From NCBI GenBank assembly GCA_946800325.1, contig OX326957.1, positions 15,622,591-15,686,590 of the forward strand: DNA of 64,000 nucleotides, in the 5' to 3' direction. Of the stretch, positions 12,705 through 23,154 are shown in pieces. The stretch comes from Luzula sylvatica (taxonomy: Eukaryota; Streptophyta; Magnoliopsida; Poales; Juncaceae). Numbering within the stretch: the stretch's first letter is position 1; the number at the start of each line of letters is the position of its first letter. A program made the translations under genes and the position numbers. Under the pieces are notes generated by a model. The model did not search any database, was not told the DNA's origin, and saw nothing but the letters and a program-made list of their open reading frames with translations.

Positions 12705-12910
12705 GAATGCTTTCTTGCTTATCTCCTCGGGTAATATCTCGAGCGAGTGTTAAATTTTGGAACCCTGCGAAATTCCATGATTGTTTTTAAATTAATGTCT
12801 GGATTGTTTTTCGAAATTCCTGTTGAATGCAAAAAAAAAAAAAAAAAAAAAAATCCAAATTCCTGGATTGTTTCCCTTGACTATATTGTTGGAGCCCTAA
12901 ATTTTTTTAA
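12705..12910 (+). repeat. F-box-associated upstream repeat, copy 2
   Basis: Contains TTTTGGAACCCTGCGAAATT and the following ATGATTGTTTTTA seen in copy 1, then a run of about 24 A. It lies next to the 12.6-kb F-box fragment. Confidence 0.6.
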
Positions 12911-14880
12911 TGTCTTGTTTACATATTTGCAGTGGATTGTTTTTCTATTTTAGATTGCAATAAATTGTGAATTGAATGAGGATAATATGGATGAGATTGA
13001 AAATATTACAATTGAAGGAAGGCGGAAAAATATTATTGGATCCCCCTAATTTTTTTTGGTATCTATCCACTTTTTACTTCGAGACATGTACATAAATTGT
13101 ATATGAATATGAATATGAATCTGCATTGATTGCACGATTTTGATTGTGTAAACAGTAGAATTATATAAGATTTTTAATTTTTTAATTTTAGGCATGATTT
13201 GGATAATATGATGTGATTTGATATTGTTCATTGATCTAAACATAATTTGTATGACTTATATTGGTTTATAGATATTTACGTTGTTTTAAACAATCTCGTT
13301 AAATCATGTCATCATTGTATTTCTTATTACGTACAGAAGAATTAAAATTTGAAGATTAAAATTAGATTCAAAATTCACCATGACAAAAAAGTTATTACAA
13401 AAAAGAGAAATTAAGTAAAACATCGTTATTCTCTATATAATCATAAAATTCAGTGAATCTTAGAATTATAATGGATCATATTAAATTAGACTCTTCACAT
13501 TTCTTTTCATTTTTTTTTTTTTTTTTTTTATCTTTCTCGAAAAAAACAATATTTTTTAGTCATATATTGTGTAAATCATACTAACCTTTCATTAATTAAA
13601 TATGACTTAGTTTTCTCTAACTATAATATTTGAAGAAAAACAAATGATGCACGAAAGACAATGCAAAATTTTACCAATATTTTTATTATTAATATAATTA
13701 ATATTATCGTTGTTGTTTTAACTCTATCTATTTAAGAATAGTTTTTTGTATGATTGTACATTTGTACGTCTTCGTATTTGCATGCGTTTCGTGGGTTCGT
13801 AAAACATTAATGGACTTCCGGTGAGCCCAAACGGGATATGTATTACTTTCGTGTAAAAAATAAAAGAGTGGTGATGCTCATTTCTCTTAAAATTTCCTAA
13901 ATCGATTGATGTGTTAGCGTTATAATTAATATAGATGATAAATTATTAACTATATTTTTTTGCTCATCCTATACAGATTGAAAGGAATTTTCTTTTATCA
14001 TTTCACACATCATTTAATGCATTTAATATTTCGAATTATTTTTTTTACAACCATTCATTCTTAATTAAATCTAATTTTACAAATTTGAAAAATAAATCAT
14101 TCGTCCATATTAATTTACCGTTTAACGTGTGTTTAACGTGTGTAAAAGGATGGTCTTGTAGTTTTTTTTTATTTTATCATTTTACACATAGAACGCTTAA
14201 CATGTATTAAATTCATAATAAATCTAAAAATTAGATTTTTTTTTTTTAAATTGACCCAATAAATAATAGTTATAAAAATTAAATAAAAATAATTTCAGAA
14301 AAAATGGAAAAATACAAATGAAAATATTTTGTGTTTTAGCACCGTTCACGCCAACCGTTTATCATGTATTAAATTTATGATTACTCTAATAAATTAAATT
14401 TTGATTTTTTTTTCAAACTCTCCCAATAAACAAAAAAAATAATTTTAAGAAAGTCAGAAGAATACAAATTTCATATTTTTAGATATTGAAGATCAATAAT
14501 TTGGATTTAAAAATAAATATGATTAACTACCTGTACCATGAAATAATAAAAATATATACAAATAATCTAAATTTATTATCTAAGCAAGGTCATTTATTAT
14601 CTAATTAATATAATTTATTATCTAATTCATACCATTCGTCACTTAACATAATTTGTGATTCAATATGGTTCATCATTTAATACATTAACTATCTAAGGGA
14701 GTCATTATAATTTTTTAAAATAGAATTACGAGTGCTTAATTGAAAAAGATACATAATTGGGTTGGTTCATCCAGTACCGTCGAAATGGAGAAGGGACTAT
14801 TAATTCTTCACCTTGATTAGAAACTTCTAGAAGCTGCATGCATCCGTTCGGAAGAAAGTAAAAGATCCAAACCCGCTAGC
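12911..14880. other. AT-rich intergenic DNA, no gene seen
   Basis: AT-rich sequence with poly-T near 13509-13529 and short near-repeats. No frame with family motifs and no paired terminal repeats that I can support. Confidence 0.5.
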
Positions 14881-15272
14881 CATATTTGCGCTTAAAGCTG
14901 ATTACTTCTATAGAATCTAGTTCGCCCATATTCTTCTCTCTGCGTCTCCCTCTCTCGATACGGGTCATGAAACAAGAAGATCCGATCCAACAGCGGGCTG
15001 GTCGAAAAATAGATGCTCGCTCTGAGATTACGGTGAACCGTTGGAGAAGAAAATGTGGAAAAGATCGCGCTATAAGAGGACCAGACTATCTTGTTCCACA
15101 ATGCGTAAATCTTCTTGCTTAAAGCTTCAAGAGAGAAGACGATAAGAGAGCAAAAAAATGGGGCGATTGAGAGAGAAGGCTAGACGGATCAGAGGTTGGC
15201 TCTTCAGAGTGTGCTGCGTATGCGCTTGCGCTGAGGACACTGGTTTTCCTGAGCCGCTGGAGGTTGATCGGA

Positions 15273-15708
15273 TGTAATGATCAATAAGATTGATCATAGT
15301 ACAGTAGTAATAATAAATAAAGGAGGGGCATTTATGCATAAATGCCTTAATAACCAATCAGATTGCAAGAGGAGAACTAAGGAGTATGCAGATATGGTTC
15401 TGTACACCAAGCTAATATTAGGAGCTAGAGTTCGTGTACCAGGTGTAGGGAATTAATTAGATGAAGGATAGATAATGACTTTTGTCGTTATTATAAGACA
15501 TATAAATAGTCTGTAACAGAGGAGAGAGGGTATCGTTGTAATGAATCACTTTTGAGTGTAATAGCGATCTGAGATATTGAATTTCTTGATAGAGAAATTC
15601 AATCTTCTTTTCCCTAAATTCTCTTCTCTAATACCAATTCAATCCGCTGTGTACGATTCTTGAATTGATCGAGGACTTATTCGTAATAATCCACCTAGGG
15701 TTGTTACA
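15273..15708 (+). repeat. 5' LTR of the gypsy element
   Basis: 436 bp from TGTAATGATC to GTTGTTACA. It has an imperfect palindrome at its start (GATCAATAAGATTGATC) and a TATAAATAG-type promoter signal in the second half (ACATATAAATAGTCTG near 15500). Confidence 0.95.
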
Positions 15709-15710
15709 TT

Positions 15711-15720
15711 TGGTATCAGA
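15711..15720 (+). promoter_or_regulatory. Primer binding site (initiator tRNA-Met type)
   Basis: TGGTATCAGA lies two bases after the 5' LTR and matches the start of the common plant site complementary to the 3' end of initiator tRNA-Met. It would prime minus-strand synthesis. Confidence 0.85.
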
Positions 15721-15758
15721 TTCATCGATTCTCCCTTATCACGCTGACGACCAGATCC

Positions 15759-18700
15759 ATGGCAAAGAAGAGTGCACAAGCAGAGGAAGAACAATTGCGA
15801 AAGCTTACTGCAGATTATGCGGATCAGCAGATGAAGATCCAGCAACTAGCACATGATCTTCAACGAGTACATCAGAAAATTGATGATAATCAAGATCTGA
15901 ATATCAGTCAATTTGCTGAGGTCAAAAACATGTTTGCGCAACTGTTAAATCAACAAAAATTGAATAAAAGCGAAGGTGAATGTTCTAATTCAGCTCAAGT
16001 GTTGCCTGATCATCGAGCTAAGGAGCCTGATCATCGATCTAAGGAGAATAAAAGAAACAACAAGAACGATGAGGCTGAAGTGGCGAAATCACGAAGATTT
16101 GAGACATTTGAAGTGGAGGAGGCATTTGTGATAAGCCAGAACAGACAGAGGCAGCAAAACGACGGTAATTTTGTGCATAAACCGAAGTATGCCATGACGT
16201 ATTTCAACGGAGAAAATCCAAAGGCGTGGATCCGAAAATGCGAAAGTTATTTCAGGGTTTATAGGGTGCCAGCATGGCAACAAGTGGAAGTAGCGATCTT
16301 ATATTTGGCAGGAGATGCAGAGGAGTGGCATCTGGGACACCAAATCATGTATCCTGATCTGACATGGAATCAATTCAGCTCAGATTTACTAAGGCGTTTC
16401 GAAAATCAACTACTCTTAGGCTCGATTGGTGAATTCCACAATCTCAAGCAAAAAGGATCGGTTAAGGAATACCGATCCTTATTTGAAACCCTCCGTCACC
16501 GCCTTCTCCATGAGTATCCAGAGCTGGATGAACCTTTCTTTTGTCGCTGTTTTTTGGCAGGATTAAAACGTGACATTCGTTCCGATGTCATCATTACTCG
16601 GCCTAGAAACATTAATGAAGCCTTTGAAAACGCCTTACAGAAAGAGATGGCTAAGAACGACAATGAAAAAGGGAAATACAATTCTCGATCCTTTAATTAC
16701 AATTCTTACAACTCAAAGAATGTGGCAACTAATCCAGCTATCAATGAGAAGAAAGAAACAGAGAGAGAGCGTCGTCGTAGAGAAGGGAAGTGCTATCATT
16801 GTGAGGAGAAGTGGAGCAGTACGCATGATTGCCTGGGGAGACGTAAAAATTCAATTCATCTCATGGAGGGTGATAATCCAGCATTGAGAATGGAGGAGAG
16901 TGACTCATCGGAGGACGAAGAGGGAACGGAGAATCCAATCAGGGCGGAATCGATGGAAATGACCATTTTTTCTATCAACAACTCATCCACCAACCAAACA
17001 ATAAAAGTTCGCGGCTGGTGCAGGAACAAACCACTCTCAATCCTAATTGACAGTGGGGCTTCCCATTCGTTCCTCGATCCCAAATTTGCCAAATTCATAG
17101 GAGTTCATAAATCGGTGATTAGCCCCCTTTTGGTTTCAGTAGCTAATGGCAGCCAAATCGTTACGGATAGCGCTTGTGCGGGATTGGAATGGCAGATGGA
17201 AGGCAATACGTTTCAATTCGACCTCCGTCTTCTCGAACTTGGTTCTGTGGAGATGGTACTTGGGGTCGATTGGATGAAACTGGTGGGTCCAGTCCAATTC
17301 GATTATGAAGAAAGGTGTGTATCATTTAACTATAACGGGCAGAGTGTGATACTTCGAGATGGATCCGAATCTGATAAACCAATAGCATCAATCCAAATGA
17401 TCGAAGGGCTGCAGCTTAACGAGATGATCAGGAAGAAGCAAGTCCGTTGGATGGCACACATGTTTCAAATAGAAAGTGATTCCCAGTCTTCCAATAAAAA
17501 CCCGGAATTACAAAACATACTCTCTGAGTTCGAAGAGGTTTTCCAGGAACCGAAATCACTTCCCCCTCAAAGAAGTTGTGATCACCAGATCCAACTCATC
17601 CATGGTGCTAAAGCTGTTCAACAAAGACCATATCGGTATGCACACTTTCAGAAATCTGAAATTGAAAGAATCATACAAGAGATGATTAAATCAGGTATAG
17701 TAAGAGAAAGTACCAGCCCATTCGCATCTCCGGCCATCCTAGTTGGCAAGAAAGACGGCTCTTGGCGTCTTTGCGTCGACTACAGACAGTTGAATGAGAT
17801 GACAATAAAAGACAAATTCCCAATTCCGATCATAGATGATCTATTGGACGAGTTAAATGGCGCAATGGTCTTCTCAAAACTGGACTTACGTTCCGGTTAC
17901 CACCAAATCCGAATGGCACCAGACGACGTGTGTAAGACAGCATTCCGTACCCATTACGGGCATTTCGAGTTCCTAGTAATGCCTTTCGGGTTGACGAATG
18001 CGCCAGCAACTTTTCAGGCTTTAATGAATAAGCTCTTTCAACCCTTTCTTAGGAGATTTGTGCTCGTATTCTTCGACGATATTCTCGTTTACAGCACAAA
18101 TCTGGAGACGCACAAACAACATCTTCGAGAGGTATTTCAAATCTTATCTTCAAATCAATTATACGCTAAACCTTCTAAATGTTCGTTTGGTGTCTCTCAT
18201 ATCGAATATTTGGGGCATATCATCTCGGGAGAGGGCGTCGCAACGGATCCAGATAAAATTCGAGCTATGACGGAGTGGCCCCAGCCAAAAACCTTGAAGC
18301 AACTCAGGGGATTTCTCGGTTTAACCGGTTATTATCGAAAATTCGTGCGTAATTATGGGTCCATTGCAAGGCCATTAACAGAATTGTTAAAGAAGAACGC
18401 TTTTAAATGGACAGAAGAAGCACAACGAGCATTCGAGAAATTGAAGGAGGCCATGTCCCAAGCTCCAGTCTTGAAGATGCCGGAGTTTGACAAGCAATTT
18501 ATTGTAGAGACGGACGCGAGTGGAAGAGGCATTGGAGCAGTGTTAATGCAAGATAACCGACCCATTGCCTTCCTTAGTCAAGCTTTGGGTCCTAAGAACA
18601 TGGGTCGTTCTGTTTATGAGAGGGAATTATTGGCGGTACTTCTAGCAACTACCAAATGGCGACACTATCTCATGGGTGGCAAATTCATCCTTAAAACAGA

Positions 18701-20330
18701 TCACGAGAGTTTACGCTTTCTTCTCAGCGGGAAGTTACACACGCAACTACAGCATAAAGGACTTTCCAAATTACTTGGATTGGATTACATAATCCAATAC
18801 AAGAAGGGATGCGAAAATCGAGTCGCAGACGCACTTTCAAGAAGAACGGAGAATTCAACAATGGAGGAAGGTGAGCTGCAGGTGTTAAGCACAACAGTAC
18901 CGGAGTGGTACAGGGATGTGGTAGCAAGTTATGAAGAAGACGAGAAGCTCAAAGGATTAATTGAGAAAATAATCCTACAACCATCTATGTTCCCGCGCTA
19001 CGAGTACAAGAATGGGTTGTTGCGATATAAAGGACGGTTGTGCATTGGCCACAATCAATCGCTCAAGGAGAGAATATTAGATGAGGTCCATGATGCACCG
19101 AGTGGGGGACACTCTGGTGTACTGGCAACCTATCAAAGAATTAAGAGAGTTTTCTATTGGTCTGGTATGAAGAAAGAAGTGATGGACCATGTCCAGCAAT
19201 GCGATTTATGCCAACGCAATAAAATCGAACACGTGGCCAGCCCAGGCCTTCTTCAACCTCTGGCCATTCCTTCTCAACCATGGTCAAGCGTCAGCTTAGA
19301 TTTCGTCGAAGGGTTACCCAAATCCAACGGCAAGAATGCAATAATGGTCGTAGTGGATCGTTTAACCAAATACGCCCATTTTGTACCATTAACTCATCCA
19401 TTCTCAGCTGTTCAAATTGCCAAACTTTTTTTCGAACAGGTGTGCAAATACCATGGTATTCCTCACTCCTTGATCAGCGACAGAGACAAGATTTTTACGA
19501 GCAAATTCTGGCGCGAGCTATTTCGAATTCATGGAACGAAGCTCAATTTCAGCACGGCGTATCACCCCCAATCCGACGGGCAAACCGAACGGGTAAATCA
19601 ATGCTTGGAGGCGTATCTAAGAGGCATGTGTTGCAATTCGCCTACAAGGTGGGCGTTGTGGTTGGCACAGGCAGAACTGTGGTACAATTCCTCGTACCAC
19701 AGCTCAATCAAGTTATCTCCATTTGAGGCACTCTACGGGTATCGCCCAAATCAGCCAGAATTGGGAGCTGCGCCAAGTTCAACCGTGGCAGAGATCGATG
19801 TGTGGCTCAAGGAGAAACACATGGCACTTCAATTGCTCAAGGATAATCTCTCGAAAGCCCAAGAGCGTATGAAGAAACAAGCGGACAAACATCGTTCAGA
19901 ACGGCAATTCGATGTTGGTACATGGGTTTACCTCAAGCTACAGCCATATCGACAAACGTCGGTATCAATGGCTAAAGGAGGTAAATTACGATCTCGTTAT
20001 TTTGGTCCATTTGAGGTGATCGAGAAAATTGGGTCAGTGGCGTACAAACTCCAATTACCCACAGGTTCACAAATACACCCAGTCTTTCACGTTTCACAAC
20101 TCAAACGTAAGATTGGTACCAAGAAATCCGTCACTCCATCACTTCCGTTGGTGGGACCAGATGGGTTACTGAAGGTGGAGCCTTTAGCAATACTGGAAAG
20201 GCGACTGGTGAAGAAGGGGAATGCTTCAGCAGTGGAACTATTGATACATTGGTCGAATCTACCAATTGAGGATGCGACATGGGAAGAGTATGATTCCCTT
20301 CTCAAGAGGTTCCCGTACTTCAAACCTTGA
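15759..20330 (+). CDS. Gag-Pol polyprotein of the gypsy element, 1523 aa
   Basis: A single uninterrupted frame. Order: coiled N-terminus; retrotransposon gag region from about residue 145; zinc-knuckle-like CYHC...HDC near 345; aspartic protease LIDSGASHSF near 430; reverse transcriptase with KDGSWRLCVDYRQLN and the catalytic FFDD near 771; RNase H with ETDASGRGIGAVL near 917; integrase with an HHCC zinc module (CDLCQRNK) near 1115-1150 and a D-D-35-E triad from about 1181 to 1277; then a chromodomain-like C-terminus (LLIHWSNLPIEDATWEEY) that lacks the first aromatic of canonical chromodomains. The knuckle spacing is atypical, as in related plant elements. It supplies capsid, protease, polymerase and integrase. 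No stop or frameshift, consistent with very recent insertion. Confidence 0.95.
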   Translation: MAKKSAQAEEEQLRKLTADYADQQMKIQQLAHDLQRVHQKIDDNQDLNISQFAEVKNMFAQLLNQQKLNKSEGECSNSAQVLPDHRAKEPDHRSKENKRNNKNDEAEVAKSRRFETFEVEEAFVISQNRQRQQNDGNFVHKPKYAMTYFNGENPKAWIRKCESYFRVYRVPAWQQVEVAILYLAGDAEEWHLGHQIMYPDLTWNQFSSDLLRRFENQLLLGSIGEFHNLKQKGSVKEYRSLFETLRHRLLHEYPELDEPFFCRCFLAGLKRDIRSDVIITRPRNINEAFENALQKEMAKNDNEKGKYNSRSFNYNSYNSKNVATNPAINEKKETERERRRREGKCYHCEEKWSSTHDCLGRRKNSIHLMEGDNPALRMEESDSSEDEEGTENPIRAESMEMTIFSINNSSTNQTIKVRGWCRNKPLSILIDSGASHSFLDPKFAKFIGVHKSVISPLLVSVANGSQIVTDSACAGLEWQMEGNTFQFDLRLLELGSVEMVLGVDWMKLVGPVQFDYEERCVSFNYNGQSVILRDGSESDKPIASIQMIEGLQLNEMIRKKQVRWMAHMFQIESDSQSSNKNPELQNILSEFEEVFQEPKSLPPQRSCDHQIQLIHGAKAVQQRPYRYAHFQKSEIERIIQEMIKSGIVRESTSPFASPAILVGKKDGSWRLCVDYRQLNEMTIKDKFPIPIIDDLLDELNGAMVFSKLDLRSGYHQIRMAPDDVCKTAFRTHYGHFEFLVMPFGLTNAPATFQALMNKLFQPFLRRFVLVFFDDILVYSTNLETHKQHLREVFQILSSNQLYAKPSKCSFGVSHIEYLGHIISGEGVATDPDKIRAMTEWPQPKTLKQLRGFLGLTGYYRKFVRNYGSIARPLTELLKKNAFKWTEEAQRAFEKLKEAMSQAPVLKMPEFDKQFIVETDASGRGIGAVLMQDNRPIAFLSQALGPKNMGRSVYERELLAVLLATTKWRHYLMGGKFILKTDHESLRFLLSGKLHTQLQHKGLSKLLGLDYIIQYKKGCENRVADALSRRTENSTMEEGELQVLSTTVPEWYRDVVASYEEDEKLKGLIEKIILQPSMFPRYEYKNGLLRYKGRLCIGHNQSLKERILDEVHDAPSGGHSGVLATYQRIKRVFYWSGMKKEVMDHVQQCDLCQRNKIEHVASPGLLQPLAIPSQPWSSVSLDFVEGLPKSNGKNAIMVVVDRLTKYAHFVPLTHPFSAVQIAKLFFEQVCKYHGIPHSLISDRDKIFTSKFWRELFRIHGTKLNFSTAYHPQSDGQTERVNQCLEAYLRGMCCNSPTRWALWLAQAELWYNSSYHSSIKLSPFEALYGYRPNQPELGAAPSSTVAEIDVWLKEKHMALQLLKDNLSKAQERMKKQADKHRSERQFDVGTWVYLKLQPYRQTSVSMAKGGKLRSRYFGPFEVIEKIGSVAYKLQLPTGSQIHPVFHVSQLKRKIGTKKSVTPSLPLVGPDGLLKVEPLAILERRLVKKGNASAVELLIHWSNLPIEDATWEEYDSLLKRFPYFKP

Positions 20331-20344
20331 GACAAGGTTTTATT

Positions 20345-20355
20345 GGAGGCCGGGG
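20345..20355 (+). promoter_or_regulatory. Polypurine tract of the gypsy element
   Basis: GGAGGCCGGGG, a G-rich but not pure purine stretch, ends three bases before the 3' LTR. It is the expected position for plus-strand priming. Confidence 0.6.
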
Positions 20356-20358
20356 TAA

Positions 20359-20794
20359 TGTAATGATCAATAAGATTGATCATAGTACAGTAGTAATAAT
20401 AAATAAACGAGGGGCATTTATGCATAAATGCCTTAATAACCAATCAGATTGCAAGAGGAGAACTAAGGAGTATGCAGATATGGTTCTGTACACCAAGCTA
20501 ATATTAGGAGCTAGAGTTCGTGTACCAGGTGTAGGGAATTAATTAGATGAAGGATAGATAATGACTTTTGTCGTTATTATAAGACATATAAATAGTCTGT
20601 AACAGAGGAGAGAGGGTATCGTTGTAATGAATCACTTTTGAGTGTAATAGCGATCTGAGATATTGAATTTCTTGATAGAGAAATTCAATCTTCTTTTCCC
20701 TAAATTCTCTTCTCTAATACCAATTCAATCCGCTGTGTACGATTCTTGAATTGATCGAGGACTTATTCGTAATAATCCACCTAGGGTTGTTACA
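20359..20794 (+). repeat. 3' LTR of the gypsy element
   Basis: 436 bp, identical to the 5' LTR except for one base by my reading. Followed directly by the TCGGA target duplication and then the rest of the host exon. Confidence 0.95.
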
Positions 20795-21797
20795 TCGGAC
20801 TCCTGATCGGAGCCAGCGTGAGGTCAGTGATTCATTCTTTCTTTCTTTATTCGAGAATTGATAGTTCTGAATTGAACTTAATGCTTATCAAATTTGAATC
20901 TTTCTTTGTTTTTCATGCTGGATGATCGAAAAAAACAGATGATAGTTTTCACATTTGAGGACGTAGTACAAGAAGTCATCCATAACTTGAGCTACTCCGA
21001 AAGGGCCGCATGTCGAGAGGTACTTCTCATCTTCCTTTTCTTGCTTCTTTCAATTTATTTTGGATCGTCTTTTTTTTGTTTTTGTTTGAACTGAAACAAC
21101 CAGAAATTGATAAATGACCCCCCCTGCATAATGACTAATTGCAATGAAACTCCTTGAACTCTGTATGGGTTTCTTTGTAAATTTACCATAACAGAACCTT
21201 TTTATAAATCTTCCCACACGAATTGTTTTCTTTACTAAATATTCTTCTTAATTTTGTATCTACCTTATAAAGTACTTGTTCCAATCATATCGACTCATTC
21301 TAATTGCAAAGAAGCTCCTTCATTTAAAAAAAAAACGATCTTGCGTTTTTTGTAAATCTCGATTCTTGACAATACAGGGGCTTGTTTGTAATTTTGGAAG
21401 TTTCCGTACAATAATTAGCAATTGGTACAACATTTAATTTTCATTTTCACTTTTTTTTTCTCAACAGGATCCAGATCTCTTGGGTAGGATCATGATGACG
21501 ACACGAGTTTTCTCCAGTCCCAACCGTGCCGCTCGGCTTGCAGCTCTCCCTAGAAGGCAACTGGTACCGTACTGCGACCATTATATACCCTCACCCCCAC
21601 CTGAACCAGTATCGACACCGCCGCCACCCTCTGCCGTACCGGTACCGGTACCAGTATCGGCACCGCCCCCCTCTGCCGTACCGGTACCAGATTTGCCAGT
21701 AGATGAGTTTGAGCCTGAGGAACTGGTGGACGATATGTTGGACTATGCAATCTGGTTCTTGTTGGGCGCATTTTCTTCGTTATTATTTTTATATTAG

Positions 21798-23150
21798 CAT
21801 TAGAGGTGGGATTGTTTTAGGATTTTTTATTTATTTAGCTTGTTGATTTGTTTAGGTTTAGATGATTAGATTAGATCTTATTTTTCTATTTTGTTTGGTT
21901 TGGATTTGTTTAGTTTATTTCTTTTTATTTCTCTATGTTCATAAACTAATCTTTATCATTTCCATATTTATTTATTGATTACTGATTTTTTCTTTTCTTC
22001 TTCGTTGTTCAAATTGGCTGATTGAATTGGCTTAAATGGAATTATTTTGAATAGAATAAATTATCAAAAAATCATATGAGATAATGCTAATTATTAACGA
22101 AATCCTGATTACGAGAATATTTTGTTAACTTATAGAATAGATGCGCGAGAGAATGATCCAAACCCGCTTGATTTGATAAGTGATAATCCACTGAAAACTG
22201 AAGTAACATTGTTACTCATTGGAGTCTCCAGTATTATGTAAATGGAGAAGAACAGAGACAAAACGGTTATGGAGTTCGGTTAAGTGATAAACCACTCATT
22301 ATGATATGTGGTCCCCACATAATTAATTAGCCGTTAGGATTCTTCTCCTACAAATAATTTAGAAACAAACACACTGGTATATTCACTCAAATTATGTGTT
22401 TTTCATCTCTGACATGAAATAAAGGGAAAAAGTTAGGTTGCCCCAATACTATACCACACTATTCTCTTGATTCCATTTAACACACTTGGCATAATTAATA
22501 AAATACATAATTAAATTAATTAATATTAATTTTAATATTTAATAATTTAAATAAATATTAGTTGTATTTAAATTAGCTGTTATATATATGATATTTAATT
22601 ATTTATTAATTATCATCATAATTAAATGTATACACTAGAATTATACATGATATGGAGGTAAAATTTGGGAAACTTTGTCAGTTTTATTTTGACCGGATTT
22701 ATAAAATCGTGTGTTCTTTTGAGCTTTGTTTAATCTCACTCCCTAAGTGTACCTGTATCCAATTAATCCGGCGAGTTTTTAAAATCATGTGCTATCAGGA
22801 TTTTAAAATTCGGTTTAGGTTAGTTTTATAATATTTTTTGGAACAAGGTTATTTTTCTAAATCATTTTTCATACAAGATTACTGTTAGAAATGTCCCTAT
22901 TTTTTATATGTGAAAACCGAATAATAATTGGCTGTTGTATTGTTTGTTTACAGGCTTGCACTTAGAAAAAATAATTGGGCTTCTTCTTTAAGTTATCTAT
23001 GGACAACAAAATAAAAACAGACCCAGAAAATCAATAAAATTTTAATTTATTTATTTTGTTTGTTCTGCTATAAATTAACATTATAAAAGAAAAAAATATA
23101 TAAACAAGAAACAACATATCAAAGGAAATTTCAAATTCTATATGGAATCA
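21798..23150. other. Intergenic DNA, no gene seen
   Basis: AT-rich 3' flank of the disrupted gene, then intergenic DNA. About 22690-22870 (CCGGATTTATAAAATCG and a later GGATTTTAAAATTCGG) resembles the weak repeat at 12470-12600; I cannot assign either to a known family. Confidence 0.45.
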
Positions 23151-23154
23151 TGAT

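Larger units (their letters stand above)
15273..20794 (+). mobile_element. Complete young Ty3/gypsy retrotransposon, 5522 bp
   Basis: Two 436-bp LTRs (TG...CA ends) flank a single long gag-pol frame. A perfect 5-bp target duplication TCGGA is at 15268-15272 and 20795-20799. The LTRs differ at one position by eye (AAAGGAGG versus AAACGAGG near 15322 and 20408), so insertion was very recent. A tRNA-Met-type primer site follows the 5' LTR and a purine tract precedes the 3' LTR. Domain order PR-RT-RNaseH-IN with a C-terminal chromodomain-like region places it among plant chromoviruses; the small size and short LTRs suggest a Reina-like clade, but that is inference. It appears capable of autonomous movement. 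Confidence 0.95.
15158..21797 (+). pseudogene. Unrecognised three-exon gene split by a gypsy insertion
   Basis: Ignoring the retrotransposon, the gene has exon 1 15158-15272 plus 20800-20822, exon 2 20939-21019 and exon 3 21468-21797; every junction is GT-AG in phase 0, giving about 182 aa. The N-terminus is basic (MGRLREKARRIRGWLF) and then cysteine-rich (CCVCAC); exon 2 encodes FTFEDVVQEVIHNLSYSERA; exon 3 has a long Pro/Val/Ala stretch and ends with a hydrophobic segment (IWFLLGAFSSLLFLY) like a tail anchor. I do not recognise the family. The insertion after codon 38 replaces the downstream reading frame at once, so this allele should be null unless transcripts start inside or beyond the element. 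An upstream ORF of 78 codons (14886-15122) may be 5' leader. Confidence 0.6.

Noticed and set aside
14886..15122. 78-aa frame as a separate gene
   Set aside because: No homology signs; it more likely lies in the 5' leader of the gene disrupted at 15273.
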